From Paenibacillus cymbidii (GTDB lineage Bacteria > Bacillota > Bacilli > Paenibacillales > NBRC-103111): a stretch of DNA of 64,000 nt. The notes below the pieces were generated by a model that saw only the letters and a list, made by a program, of their open reading frames with translations, ran no database searches and was not told the origin of the DNA. Of this stretch, positions 25,185-33,783 are shown one piece after another. Numbering within the stretch: position 1 is the first letter of the stretch; every line of letters starts with the position of its first letter. Both the position numbers and the translations under genes were made by a program. Location: NCBI RefSeq assembly GCF_004764705.1, contig NZ_SHLX01000008.1:186001-250000 (forward strand). Reading direction: 5' to 3'.

Positions 25185-25634
25185 TCAGGGCTGCCGCCCT
25201 TCCGCCAGCGCGGCGACGGCTTTGTCGATGCGGCGCTGCCGCGTTTCCGGCGTTTTCGCCTCTTCGACGGACAAGACGATCCGCCTCCGGTTGCTGTACG
25301 ACAATCCGTCGAAGTACGATTTTGCCGCCGAATCGGTTGCCAGCGCCCGGGTCAGATCGTCCGGCACGTCCAGCTCGCGCGGCGCCAGGTCGAGTTCGAC
25401 GTCAACCTCGATTTCGTCTCCCGCCGCTACCCCCGCCTTCGTCCGGTGTTCGGCGCTAAGCGGAAGCATGAACCGGCCGCCCATCGACGCAATCGTGCTC
25501 CGATACGAGTAGGAGCCGATCGTGACGACGACTGCCGGCTTTTTGCCGGAGCCGAGCGCGGCCACGATTTCATCCGGCACCCCGATGCCGGTGGCGGTTT
25601 TGCCGCCCAGTTCGATGATTGCGGTGAATTTCAT
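25185..25634 (-). CDS. YdeI/DUF1905-type protein
   Basis: The 149-residue protein combines an N-terminal DUF1905 beta domain (KFTAIIELGGKTATGIGVPDEIV, RSTIASMGGRFMLPL) with a C-terminal YdeI/OmpD-associated helical domain (YFDGLSYSNRRRIVLSVEEAKTPETRQRRI). The function is not established. ATG 25634 has GGAGGGGT ten bases upstream; an ATG six bases earlier is too close to it. Confidence 0.82.
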   Translation of the reverse strand: MKFTAIIELGGKTATGIGVPDEIVAALGSGKKPAVVVTIGSYSYRSTIASMGGRFMLPLSAEHRTKAGVAAGDEIEVDVELDLAPRELDVPDDLTRALATDSAAKSYFDGLSYSNRRRIVLSVEEAKTPETRQRRIDKAVAALAEGRQP

Positions 25635-25764
25635 TCTCATACCCCTCCTCCAGTCAACGTCATAACCAATTATTGGGCTTCCCATCAGAAATCCGGATTT
25701 TACGCCCCATCACGTCCATGATACGGTGATTGCAAACAATCCGCAATCGTGGAGGAACAACGAC

Positions 25765-27342
25765 ATGCTGCTCTCCCGCCTGCTGCCTCGCGCGGCTTCG
25801 ATGCACCCGGAACGCCCCGCCATCCAAAGTGTTCACGGCATGCTTACTTACAAACAATTGCTGCACCGCGTCAACTGCATCGCCGCCGGCTTCGCCGGCC
25901 TTGGCGTTCGTCCGGGCGACCGGATCGCCCTGCTCGGCGACCCTTCCGCGGAGCTTGTCGCTGCCGAACTGGCGGCCGCTGCCGTCGGCGCCATCCCGTT
26001 CGCTTTATTTCCCGGCTTGACCGATCATGAGTTGAATGCCATTGTGCAGGACGCCGCCCCGGCGGTCGTCGTTTACGATGCCGGCCACGCCAACGCCGCC
26101 GCTTTTACCGCCAAGCTGCAGGGGATGCTTCTCGTCGCCTGCCGCGACACCGACCGGGCCGCGCCCTTATTGCTGGAGCGGTTCGTCGAAGACAACCCGC
26201 CCTTGTCCGATTGGCACGATGGCGATCCCGACGACATCGCGCTGCTTATTTACACCGGCGGCACTACGGGCCGCTCGAAAGGCGTCATGCACACGCACCG
26301 CAGCATACGCAGCTGGTCGTTCCTGAATCCGGACCATGGCGGCGGCCACCGCCCGGACAAAAAAACGCTCTTGGCCAACATGGCCCACCTCACCGGTCAA
26401 ATGATGCTTTGGCTGACGCTGTTTGAAGGCGGATGCCTCATCATCGCGGATAAGTATCCGCTGCAATTCGAACAAGTGATGGCCATTGTCGAACGGGAGA
26501 AGTTGGTTTCGCTTGGTACGGTTGGGCTGATGTTCAAGGATATAGCGGAAACGAGCTTGCGCGAGCGACGGCCGTTGCCGTCGCTGCGGGCGATCACCTG
26601 CGGCGGCGCACCGATCCGCGAGCAAACGCTGCGCAAGGCGCAAGAGGCGTTTCCGCACGCCACGATGATCGAGGTATACGCGCAAACCGAAAGCGGGCAA
26701 TTCATCAGTTTCCTGAATCTGACGCAAACGCTCAACGAAGGAAAGCTGCATCGGCTGCACTCCGTCGGCAACCCGACGCATGTGGCCTATTGGGGGCAAA
26801 AGCCGTTCGAGGTGCGAATCGTCGACGAAGACGGCCGCGAGCTGGCTGCCGGGGAAACGGGCGAAATCGTATGCCGGGGCGAGGCGATGATGCGAGGCTA
26901 CTGGAACAATCCGGCGGAGACCGAGCGAACGATCCGGAGCGGTTGGCTGCACACCGGAGACATGGGGAGGTTCGACGAAGACGGCTACCTGTATGTGGTA
27001 GATCGCAAAAAAGACATGATCATCGTCGGCGCTTCCAATGTGTACAGCTCGGAGGTCGAAGCCGTTGCAGGCCGTCATCCGTCAATCGCCGAAATCGCCG
27101 TCGTCGGCATGCCGCGCGAGGAGGAAGGCGAGGAGATTGCTGCAATCGTTGCGCTTCGCGACTGCACGGAGCTCACCCTCGATCAGCTGCGGGCGTTTTG
27201 CCGCCAGTTGCTGGCCGAATACAAGCTGCCCACCCGGCTGCACATCGCCAGCGCGCTCCCGCGCACGGCCGTCGGCAAGCCGGACAAAGCGGCGCTCCGC
27301 AAGACGCTGCGGAGCGAGTCGGCACGGCGAAATAACCAGTGA
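25765..27342 (+). CDS. AMP-forming acyl-CoA synthetase
   Basis: The 525-residue adenylate-forming enzyme has the P-loop-like LLIYTGGTTGRSKGVMHTH, the VYAQTES motif, GWLHTGDMGRFDEDGYLYVVDRKKD and the C-terminal catalytic Lys context (RTAVGKPDKAALRK). It activates a carboxylic acid as acyl-AMP and then forms the CoA thioester; chain length is not predictable. GTGGAGGAAC precedes the ATG. The last codons AAT AAC CAG TGA belong to a four-hairpin element, so the repeat supplies the natural C-terminus and stop. Confidence 0.9.
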   Translation: MLLSRLLPRAASMHPERPAIQSVHGMLTYKQLLHRVNCIAAGFAGLGVRPGDRIALLGDPSAELVAAELAAAAVGAIPFALFPGLTDHELNAIVQDAAPAVVVYDAGHANAAAFTAKLQGMLLVACRDTDRAAPLLLERFVEDNPPLSDWHDGDPDDIALLIYTGGTTGRSKGVMHTHRSIRSWSFLNPDHGGGHRPDKKTLLANMAHLTGQMMLWLTLFEGGCLIIADKYPLQFEQVMAIVEREKLVSLGTVGLMFKDIAETSLRERRPLPSLRAITCGGAPIREQTLRKAQEAFPHATMIEVYAQTESGQFISFLNLTQTLNEGKLHRLHSVGNPTHVAYWGQKPFEVRIVDEDGRELAAGETGEIVCRGEAMMRGYWNNPAETERTIRSGWLHTGDMGRFDEDGYLYVVDRKKDMIIVGASNVYSSEVEAVAGRHPSIAEIAVVGMPREEEGEEIAAIVALRDCTELTLDQLRAFCRQLLAEYKLPTRLHIASALPRTAVGKPDKAALRKTLRSESARRNNQ

Positions 27343-27522
27343 AAACTGGCTTATTCGCTCTTTTTTAGGCAGCTCAGCTCAAATAGCCGGCGAAAACACT
27401 GGTTATTTGGGCCAAATCACTCCAAAATCGAACTTTTCACAGAAATAGCCAGTGAAATCGCTGGCTATTTCTTCAAGACAGCCCTATTTTAATGGAATAG
27501 CCAATGAAACATGGCCTATTTC
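27330..27522. repeat. Four-hairpin element type 1, copy 1
   Basis: Hairpins lie at 27330-27356 (AATAACCAGTGAAAACTGG...), 27381-27408, 27443-27470 and 27495-27521. The inner stems use CCAGTG/CACTGG arms and the last uses GGCCAT-like arms; all have AATAG/CTATT ends and GAAA-containing loops. Here the first hairpin is of the CCAGTG kind rather than GGCCAT. Its left end overlaps the stop codon of the acyl-CoA synthetase. Confidence 0.85.
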
Positions 27523-27546
27523 GTAGTGAAGCGCACGCCGCCGACT

Positions 27547-29667
27547 TTACCGGCCCGCCGCTTCGCGATCGCCCGCCAGCAGCCGTTCCATCGCCTCCGC
27601 CGCAACCGGACGGCCGAGCAGGAAACCTTGCACGCGGTCGCAGCGCAGCTGCCTGAGCACGGCCAACTCCTCCTCCGTCTCCACCCCTTCGGCAATCACC
27701 TGCAGGCGCAAGCCATGCGCCAGATCGGTGACGGCCCGGACGATCGCTTCGTTCTCCGGATCGTTGTGAATGCCTTCGATGAAACATTTGTCGATCTTGA
27801 CGATGTCGATCGGAAACCGTTTCAGATAGCTCAGCGCGGAATGCCCTTTCCCGAAATCGTCGATCGCCACGTCAACGCCGATCGCTTTTAATTCCTGCAG
27901 CATGATCCGAATCGATTCGACCTGGTACATGCTGATCGTTTCGGTAATTTCCAGGCACAACCATTGCGGCTCGAGCCCGGTCTGGCGCAGCACGTCGCGA
28001 ATCTGGTCCGCCAGATTGCGCTGCTGAAACTGAATGGCCGACAGGTTGACCGACACTTTGACCGGCCGGCAGCCGGCAGCCTGCCACGCCTTGTTCTGCC
28101 CGCATACCTGGCGCAGCACCCAATCGCCGATTTCGACAATCAGCCCGGTTTCTTCGGCCAGAGGAATGAATTCCGCCGGCGAAATCAAACCAAGCTCGGG
28201 ATGCTTCCAGCGCAGCAGCGCCTCCATCCCGACGATCGTTCCGGTGTGTATGTCCATCTGCGGCTGGTAATACATGTGCAGCTGATCCTTCGCCATCGCA
28301 TCGCGCAGCGCGCGCTCCAGCTCCATGCGCCGTTTCAGTTGGTCGTTCATATGCGGCGCATACAGCTGGAACTTGTCGTTGCGCCGGTTCTTGGCATGAT
28401 ACATGGCCAAATCGGCATGCTGAATGAGCGTTTCCGGGTCGTCGCCGTCTTCCGGATAAACGCTGACGCCGATGCTCGCCGTGGCAAAATGCGTATGCGG
28501 CCCAAACGTAAACGGCGCGTCGAACTGTTCGAAAATATGCTTCACGACATGAATCGCGTCCTGGGCAGCCGAGATGTGCGGCAGCACGATGATGAATTCG
28601 TCGCCGCCCAGTCTGGCGACCATGTCGTTTTTGCGCACGCACGATTTCAGCCGCTTCGCCGCTTGCTGCAGCAACTGGTCGCCGTAGGCGTGCCCGAGCG
28701 AATCGTTGATGAATTTGAAATTGTCGAGATCGATGAACAGCAGCGCCACGCGCTGGCGCTGGCGGCCGGCGAACTGCAGCGCCTGCTGCAGCCGCTCGCG
28801 AAACAACGTCCGATTCGGCAATTCGGTGAGCGGATCGTAGAGGGCCAAATACTTCAGGTGCTCCTCCGACTTTTTCCGCTCCGTGATGTCCGTAAACATC
28901 CCGACATAATTGGAGATGCGCCCGTTTTCTTCGCGCACGGCGTTAATGCTGAGCCATTCCGCATAGATGTCGCCATTTTTGCGTCGATTCCAGATTTCCC
29001 CCTGCCAACAGCCGGTAGCGTGAATCGCGGCCCACATGTCGACATAGAACGCGGCATCCTGCATGCCGGAATGCAAGATGCGCGGCGATCGCCCGACCAC
29101 TTCCTCGAGCGTATAGCCGGTTGTCGCCGTAAAGGCCGGGTTGACCGAAAGGATGCGGCCGTTCGTATCGGTAATCATAATGCCTTCGCTGGCGCTTTCG
29201 AACAGACGGGCATACAGCCGCAAGTCGATGTCGGCCTGTTTGCGTTCTGTCATGTCTGTGAAGATGCCGACATAGTGGCGGATCGCTCCGCCCTCGTCGC
29301 GAACGGTGCTGATCGACAGCTTCTGCGGATAAAGGTCGCCGTTTTTGCGCCGGTTCCAAATCTCGCCTTCCCAGTAGCCAGCCGCGTGAACGGCCGCCCA
29401 CAAATCGACGTAAAACTGCGCTTGCTGCACGTCCGATTTCAGCAGATTCGGATTGCGCCCGACCGCTTCCTCCTCCGAATACCCGGTAATTCGCGAAAAG
29501 GCCGGGTTGACGGAGACGATGCGGCCGCCCGGGTCGGTAATCATGATGCCTTCCGCGGCGCTATGCAGCACGCGGGCAAACATGCGCAGCTTCTCTTCCG
29601 CCTCCTGCTTCCCGGGCGTCGGACGTGCCCAAGCCTCCCTGCTGCTGCGATTCCATCGGCGTTTCAT
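27547..29667 (-). CDS. PAS-PAS-GGDEF-EAL c-di-GMP enzyme
   Basis: The 706-residue protein has two PAS domains (~28-145 and ~150-270), a GGDEF domain with intact LGGDEF and the inhibitory RKND motif five residues before it, and an EAL domain with EALLRWKHP, the conserved NLSAIQF, EITET, DDFGKG, KIDK and AEGVE motifs and RVQGF. Both synthesis and breakdown of cyclic di-GMP look possible. No membrane segment is present. The start has GGGGAGCG. It is the last gene of the operon, 29 bases after the STAS gene. Both PAS domains share the NPAF..TGY..EE..GR and GEIWNRRKNGD signature with the phosphatase that starts the operon. Confidence 0.93.
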   Translation of the reverse strand: MKRRWNRSSREAWARPTPGKQEAEEKLRMFARVLHSAAEGIMITDPGGRIVSVNPAFSRITGYSEEEAVGRNPNLLKSDVQQAQFYVDLWAAVHAAGYWEGEIWNRRKNGDLYPQKLSISTVRDEGGAIRHYVGIFTDMTERKQADIDLRLYARLFESASEGIMITDTNGRILSVNPAFTATTGYTLEEVVGRSPRILHSGMQDAAFYVDMWAAIHATGCWQGEIWNRRKNGDIYAEWLSINAVREENGRISNYVGMFTDITERKKSEEHLKYLALYDPLTELPNRTLFRERLQQALQFAGRQRQRVALLFIDLDNFKFINDSLGHAYGDQLLQQAAKRLKSCVRKNDMVARLGGDEFIIVLPHISAAQDAIHVVKHIFEQFDAPFTFGPHTHFATASIGVSVYPEDGDDPETLIQHADLAMYHAKNRRNDKFQLYAPHMNDQLKRRMELERALRDAMAKDQLHMYYQPQMDIHTGTIVGMEALLRWKHPELGLISPAEFIPLAEETGLIVEIGDWVLRQVCGQNKAWQAAGCRPVKVSVNLSAIQFQQRNLADQIRDVLRQTGLEPQWLCLEITETISMYQVESIRIMLQELKAIGVDVAIDDFGKGHSALSYLKRFPIDIVKIDKCFIEGIHNDPENEAIVRAVTDLAHGLRLQVIAEGVETEEELAVLRQLRCDRVQGFLLGRPVAAEAMERLLAGDREAAGR

Positions 29668-29696
29668 ACCGCTCGCTCCCCATCCGCAAGTTCGTT

Positions 29697-29999
29697 CTAT
29701 TCGATAGCAAACACTTTGGTCAGCCGTGTGAGCTCAAACAACTTTTTTACCTCGCCCTGCAACCCTTTGATCGTCACCCCGCCGCCGGCTTGCAGCGCCC
29801 GCTTCTGCACGGCGACCAGCACTCCGAGGCCGGAGCTGTCGATGTAGTCGACATCGAACAGATGAAACACGAACTCGTTGTACCCCTGCTCCAGATAACG
29901 AAACAACTTCTCCCGGATGACAGTCGCTTCGTCCACGTAAATTTTGCCTTTCAACGCAACGATCACAAGGCCGCCCTCGATCTGCACATGGTGAATCAT
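29697..29999 (-). CDS. STAS-domain anti-anti-sigma factor-like protein
   Basis: This 100-residue single STAS domain has the DSSGLG motif, Ser56 being the expected phosphorylation site (as in SpoIIAA and RsbV). In partner-switching systems the kinase phosphorylates this serine and a PP2C phosphatase removes the phosphate; the free form binds its target. Both enzymes are encoded upstream. It begins one base after the chemoreceptor stop. The target is not evident, since no sigma factor is present. Confidence 0.9.
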   Translation of the reverse strand: MIHHVQIEGGLVIVALKGKIYVDEATVIREKLFRYLEQGYNEFVFHLFDVDYIDSSGLGVLVAVQKRALQAGGGVTIKGLQGEVKKLFELTRLTKVFAIE

Positions 30000-30000
30000 G

Positions 30001-31722
30001 CTACGCTCCCCCTTCTCCAGTGCGAAACCATTCCACCCTCAGCTTCAGTTCCGCCGCGCGGATACTGAGCTGTTCCGTGCTGTCCGCCACATGCTGCATG
30101 GAGACGGAAGTCATTTCCGTAGCGGCCGACACATCCTGCGCGCTGGCGGCGGCAATTTCGATAAACGTGGCAAGCTCGTTGATCAGCCCGACGATTTTGT
30201 CCGAAGTCGCCACCTCGTCGTTCGTCACGTGTACGATCCCGCTCACTTCCCCAACCGTGCTGCCGACGGCGCCGGCGATCCGCTCCAGCGCGTCGCCCGC
30301 CTTGGCGACCGCGGCCGTGCCCGCTTCGACCTCCGTCCGGCTCTGGACGGCGGCCGCCGCCGTCGCCTGCGTCGATTGCCGGATCTTGGCCAGCAGCGCC
30401 TCCACCTGGCTCGCCCCATGATCGGCTTGCGCGGCGAGCTTCCTTACTTCCATCGCCACTACGGCGAAGCCTTTGCCGGCATCGCCCGCCCGCGCCGCCT
30501 CGATCGCTGCGTTCAGCGACAGCAAATTCGTTTGCGCGGCGATTTCGGTAATCGTCGCGGCGATCGAACCGATCGCTTCCGAATAATCGTTCAAGCCTGC
30601 GAGCAATTGCTCCGTTTCGACGGCGCTTCGTTTGATCCGCTCCATTCTGGCGATGGCGTCCGTGACGATCGCCTGCCCTTCCGCCGCGGTTTGCAACGTC
30701 GTATGGGAGCTCGATTCGGCGGTTTTCGCTTTTTTCTTGGCGATCTGGATCAGCGAGGACAGCTCGAGCAGCGCTTTCGACGCGTCGACGATCGCCGCGT
30801 TGCCGCGCTCCGCGTCGGCTGCCAGTTGCTGGGCGTTGCGGGCCACGTCCGTCATCGCTTCGTTCACATGACCGGCCGACGTTTCCATCGCGCGCGTAGC
30901 CGTCGCCACCTCGTCCGACGTTGCCGCAACCGACTTGACGATTGTCGACAAGCCGTCCACCATCGTGTTGAAGCTGCCGGACAGCTGCCCGATTTCGTCC
31001 TTGCCCCGGGTCGCCAGCTTCTCCACCCCCAGATCGCCGGCCGCCACTTGCATCGCCAGATGATTCAACCGATGCAGCGGACCGACCATGCGCCGGATAA
31101 GGAGATAAGCGACAAGCGCCGCGATCAGCGGGAACACGCCGCCGGTTTGCAGTGTAAAGCGCAGCATATGCCAAGTCCGATCCTTGATGACGGATGCGTC
31201 GAAATCGATCGCCATAACGCCGACAATCGCCTTGCTCGGGTCGTGATCCTCAAAGATCGGGGCATAACCCGTCTTGCGTTCCGCGCCGCCGAACGTATAG
31301 ATGCCGGAATAGGTAGGGTGCTTCATCGCCACCAGCATGTCCATCGCTTCGCGGTCGATCCTGAACGTGTCTCCCGCACGGAAGCCTTGCTCTGCAAGCC
31401 GCTTGTCCACGGCTAACAGCTTGCCGTCCGTCGTCATGACGGACGCGTTCTTGAAAATCGGCTTGTGATCGATGATCCAATCGATGTCACGCTCGATTTC
31501 GCCGCGTTTCGCGTCGATCCCGGCGGCCAATTGGGCAATGTCGGACGGGGAAACGAGGCCGCTCGTAATGCTGGCGCACCCGATCAGTTCCTCGCCGGCC
31601 GCCTGGTCAATCTGCTTGAAATTGACCCGGAAACCGATCGCCACGAGCGATGCGACGCTGAAAAAAACAACGGCGATGGCCAAAATCGTAATTTTCCCGA
31701 CGATGCCAAGCTTCCAGTTCAT
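30001..31722 (-). CDS. Methyl-accepting chemotaxis protein
   Basis: The 573-residue receptor has an N-terminal transmembrane helix (~8-30), an extracytoplasmic sensor (~31-170), a second membrane helix (~175-200), a HAMP linker ([22 protein letters not shown]) and a long signalling coiled coil with the conserved tip [21 protein letters not shown]. The usual VVADEVRKLA after the tip is [10 protein letters not shown] here. No CheR-binding pentapeptide is seen at the C-terminus. The start ATG overlaps the stop of the kinase gene (ATGA). Confidence 0.92.
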   Translation of the reverse strand: MNWKLGIVGKITILAIAVVFFSVASLVAIGFRVNFKQIDQAAGEELIGCASITSGLVSPSDIAQLAAGIDAKRGEIERDIDWIIDHKPIFKNASVMTTDGKLLAVDKRLAEQGFRAGDTFRIDREAMDMLVAMKHPTYSGIYTFGGAERKTGYAPIFEDHDPSKAIVGVMAIDFDASVIKDRTWHMLRFTLQTGGVFPLIAALVAYLLIRRMVGPLHRLNHLAMQVAAGDLGVEKLATRGKDEIGQLSGSFNTMVDGLSTIVKSVAATSDEVATATRAMETSAGHVNEAMTDVARNAQQLAADAERGNAAIVDASKALLELSSLIQIAKKKAKTAESSSHTTLQTAAEGQAIVTDAIARMERIKRSAVETEQLLAGLNDYSEAIGSIAATITEIAAQTNLLSLNAAIEAARAGDAGKGFAVVAMEVRKLAAQADHGASQVEALLAKIRQSTQATAAAAVQSRTEVEAGTAAVAKAGDALERIAGAVGSTVGEVSGIVHVTNDEVATSDKIVGLINELATFIEIAAASAQDVSAATEMTSVSMQHVADSTEQLSIRAAELKLRVEWFRTGEGGA

Positions 31723-32204
31723 TCGCCCAATCCTTTCTGACGGCCAACGACCGGCTGAACCGCAAAGTACGACGCCATATCGGGCAGATCGGGCATATGC
31801 CGGGGATGCCGGTCGGTTGCCATATTTTTTACCAGCAGCACTTCGTTTCCCTGGCGATTGTATGTGACGCGGTCCAGCACCGCGCACATGATCCGCAAGC
31901 CCCGCCCCGACTCCTGCCACAGTTCCTGCTCCGTCGGAAACTCGCGCGCCAGGCCGGCCACCCGGCAGTTGCCGGCGAATCCGCAGCCGCCATCCTTGAC
32001 CCGCATAATGAGCCGTTTGCCGTTCATCACCCGGATGGTAATGTCGACCCGGTCGCCTTGCCGGAAGGCGTTGTTGACCGCTTCGTTGAGCGCCGCCTCC
32101 ACCTGAACCGGTTCCCGCAGCAGCGCATGCAGCCAATCGCCGATGCAGTGCCGCACCTGCTTATATCCTTCCCTGCCGTAACATTGGAAGTGAATGCCGT
32201 TCAT
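31719..32204 (-). CDS. RsbW/SpoIIAB-like serine kinase (HATPase)
   Basis: The 161-residue GHKL ATPase has the N box ([14 protein letters not shown]), G1 box (VKDGGCGF) and G2 box (GRGLRIM) of anti-sigma serine kinases. It is expected to phosphorylate the STAS protein of the operon and to bind an alternative partner. Start and stop overlap its neighbours by ATGA at both ends, indicating tight coupling. Whether it binds a sigma factor is unknown. Confidence 0.88.
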   Translation of the reverse strand: MNGIHFQCYGREGYKQVRHCIGDWLHALLREPVQVEAALNEAVNNAFRQGDRVDITIRVMNGKRLIMRVKDGGCGFAGNCRVAGLAREFPTEQELWQESGRGLRIMCAVLDRVTYNRQGNEVLLVKNMATDRHPRHMPDLPDMASYFAVQPVVGRQKGLGE

Positions 32205-33340
32205 TCGTATCCCCGCCTCTTCTGTCCGAAGTCCTCTTGTTCGGTCACATGCACGCACAGCGCGGTTGCGTCGTCCTTGATCCTGCCGCCGGCCAGCGCG
32301 CGCAATTCCTGCATGGTGGTCTCGAAATCGGTCCATCGTGCGAACATCGTATCGCCCAGCATTTCCATCAATCCGTCCGACATGAAAAAGAAGCCGGCCG
32401 CTCCGGACAGCGGCAGCCGATGCTCTTCGTAACCCGCTTGTTCGCTCATGCCGATGAACGGTCCCGCCACCTCCATAAGCCGCATCGTTCCGCCCGACAA
32501 CAGGAGGAAACGGTTGATGCCGCCCGAGGCGTAAACGAACCGGTCCCGGTGAAAATCAAGCTCGAAGCAGATCGCAGCGGCAAACGTATCCTGGTGAAAA
32601 TAACGGACCGCCTCGCGGTTGATCCAGACCAGCTTGTCCCGCAAGCAGCCGGAGATCGCCTCCGCTTGGCGGAACAACGCGTGCAGCAGCGGGATTTGCA
32701 GCGCCGTCGCCAGCCCGTGCCCCATCAGATCGACGACGTATCCGAACAGCACGCCGCTGTCGGGATGCCATATGTAATCGAACATATCGCCGCTCACATA
32801 CTGAGCCGGCCGGTAGATCGAGCGGATCGCAAAGCGCTCGTTCGTCCTGTCTTCGCGAATGAACCTGCGCTGCAGCTCGCCGGTCAGCTGCACGTCTTTC
32901 CGTATTTTTTCGCGTTCGGTAATGTCCTTCAGGAAAGCAATGTAATGAATAATTCGCCCCTGGCGGTCTTTGACGGCAACGATCGTCATTTCCTGCAAGT
33001 AAGGTTCGCCGGACTTGCGCCGGTTCCAGATCTCCCCTTGCCATTGTCCCCGCTCCGTCACCTCGGACCACATCGTCTCGTAGAACGGCTTGCCGTGAAC
33101 GCCGGATTGCAGCATACGCGGGTTGCGGCCGATCGCCTCCTGCTGCGAATAACCGGTTATCGACGCAAAGGCCGGATTAACCGATTCGATCGTTCCTTCC
33201 GCGTCCGTCATGACGAAGCCTTCCGCCATATGCCGGAACAGCTCGTCGATCAGCTCGCGCCTGACGCCGGCGATCAGCCGGTCCGCCCATTCGCTGCCGG
33301 CCAGAAGCCGCAGCGAATCGATGCTGGTTGCGCCATCCAT
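32201..33340 (-). CDS. PAS-domain PP2C (SpoIIE/RsbU-type) phosphatase
   Basis: The 379-residue protein has an N-terminal PAS domain (~35-155) and a PP2C-type phosphatase domain with metal-binding Asp residues in SGDMFDYIW, VVDLMGHG, FFMSDGLMEM and IKDDATALCV. It should dephosphorylate the STAS protein, with the PAS domain sensing an unknown cue. ATG 33340 has GAGGTGG just before; a further in-frame ATG at 33379 lacks a nearby site. It is the first gene of the operon and lies 57 bases after the predicted start site of an Fnr/CRP-type promoter. Confidence 0.9.
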   Translation of the reverse strand: MDGATSIDSLRLLAGSEWADRLIAGVRRELIDELFRHMAEGFVMTDAEGTIESVNPAFASITGYSQQEAIGRNPRMLQSGVHGKPFYETMWSEVTERGQWQGEIWNRRKSGEPYLQEMTIVAVKDRQGRIIHYIAFLKDITEREKIRKDVQLTGELQRRFIREDRTNERFAIRSIYRPAQYVSGDMFDYIWHPDSGVLFGYVVDLMGHGLATALQIPLLHALFRQAEAISGCLRDKLVWINREAVRYFHQDTFAAAICFELDFHRDRFVYASGGINRFLLLSGGTMRLMEVAGPFIGMSEQAGYEEHRLPLSGAAGFFFMSDGLMEMLGDTMFARWTDFETTMQELRALAGGRIKDDATALCVHVTEQEDFGQKRRGYE

Positions 33341-33403
33341 TACGGCCACCTCGCGAGCTGGGATTATGTACCGCTGCATTCGTTTGTTTTGTTATCGTTC
33401 CTT

Positions 33404-33446
33404 ATTATGGTTCATCGGGTCGGTTCCCGCTGTGACATATGTCACA
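33404..33446 (-). promoter_or_regulatory. Fnr/CRP class II-type promoter of the partner-switch operon
   Basis: TGTGACATATGTCACA (33431-33446) is a perfect palindrome matching TGTGA-N6-TCACA. On the minus strand CATAAT at 33409-33404 serves as -10. This places transcription start near 33397 and the palindrome centre at exactly -41.5, the class II activator position. No -35 hexamer is needed in such promoters. Confidence 0.7.
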
Positions 33447-33552
33447 ATGGGCGAAGGAATGGAAGCCGCGGAAGCGGATTCGTGGAAACGATTTCAACAA
33501 AAGGCGGAGGCTGCACACATACTCTCACGTCCTCATCGTTCTGCCGGGAGCA

Positions 33553-33744
33553 AAATAGGCCATGAAAAATGGCTTATTGCCCCCGTTTTGGAGGACTCAT
33601 CCCAATTAGCCAGCGAAAACACTGGCTATTTGAACGAAATGGCCCCAATCCGGGCAGTTCGACACGAATAGCCAGTGAAATCACTGGCTATTGGATGGCT
33701 ACAGCCCGTTTCAGACCAAATAGGTCATAAATCATGGCCTATTT
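33553..33744. repeat. Four-hairpin element type 1, copy 2
   Basis: Hairpins A 33553-33578 (AATAGGCCATGAAAAATGGC...), B 33604-33631, C 33667-33692 and D 33718-33744. A and D have GGCCAT-type stems, B and C have CCAGTG-type stems. The A-B spacer has CCCCCGTTTTGG, and GACACG precedes C. It lies between the partner-switch promoter and the nitrilase gene. Confidence 0.9.
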
Positions 33745-33783
33745 CGCAATCTCTTCCTGTTCCGGCGCGGCAAACGGTTCGGC

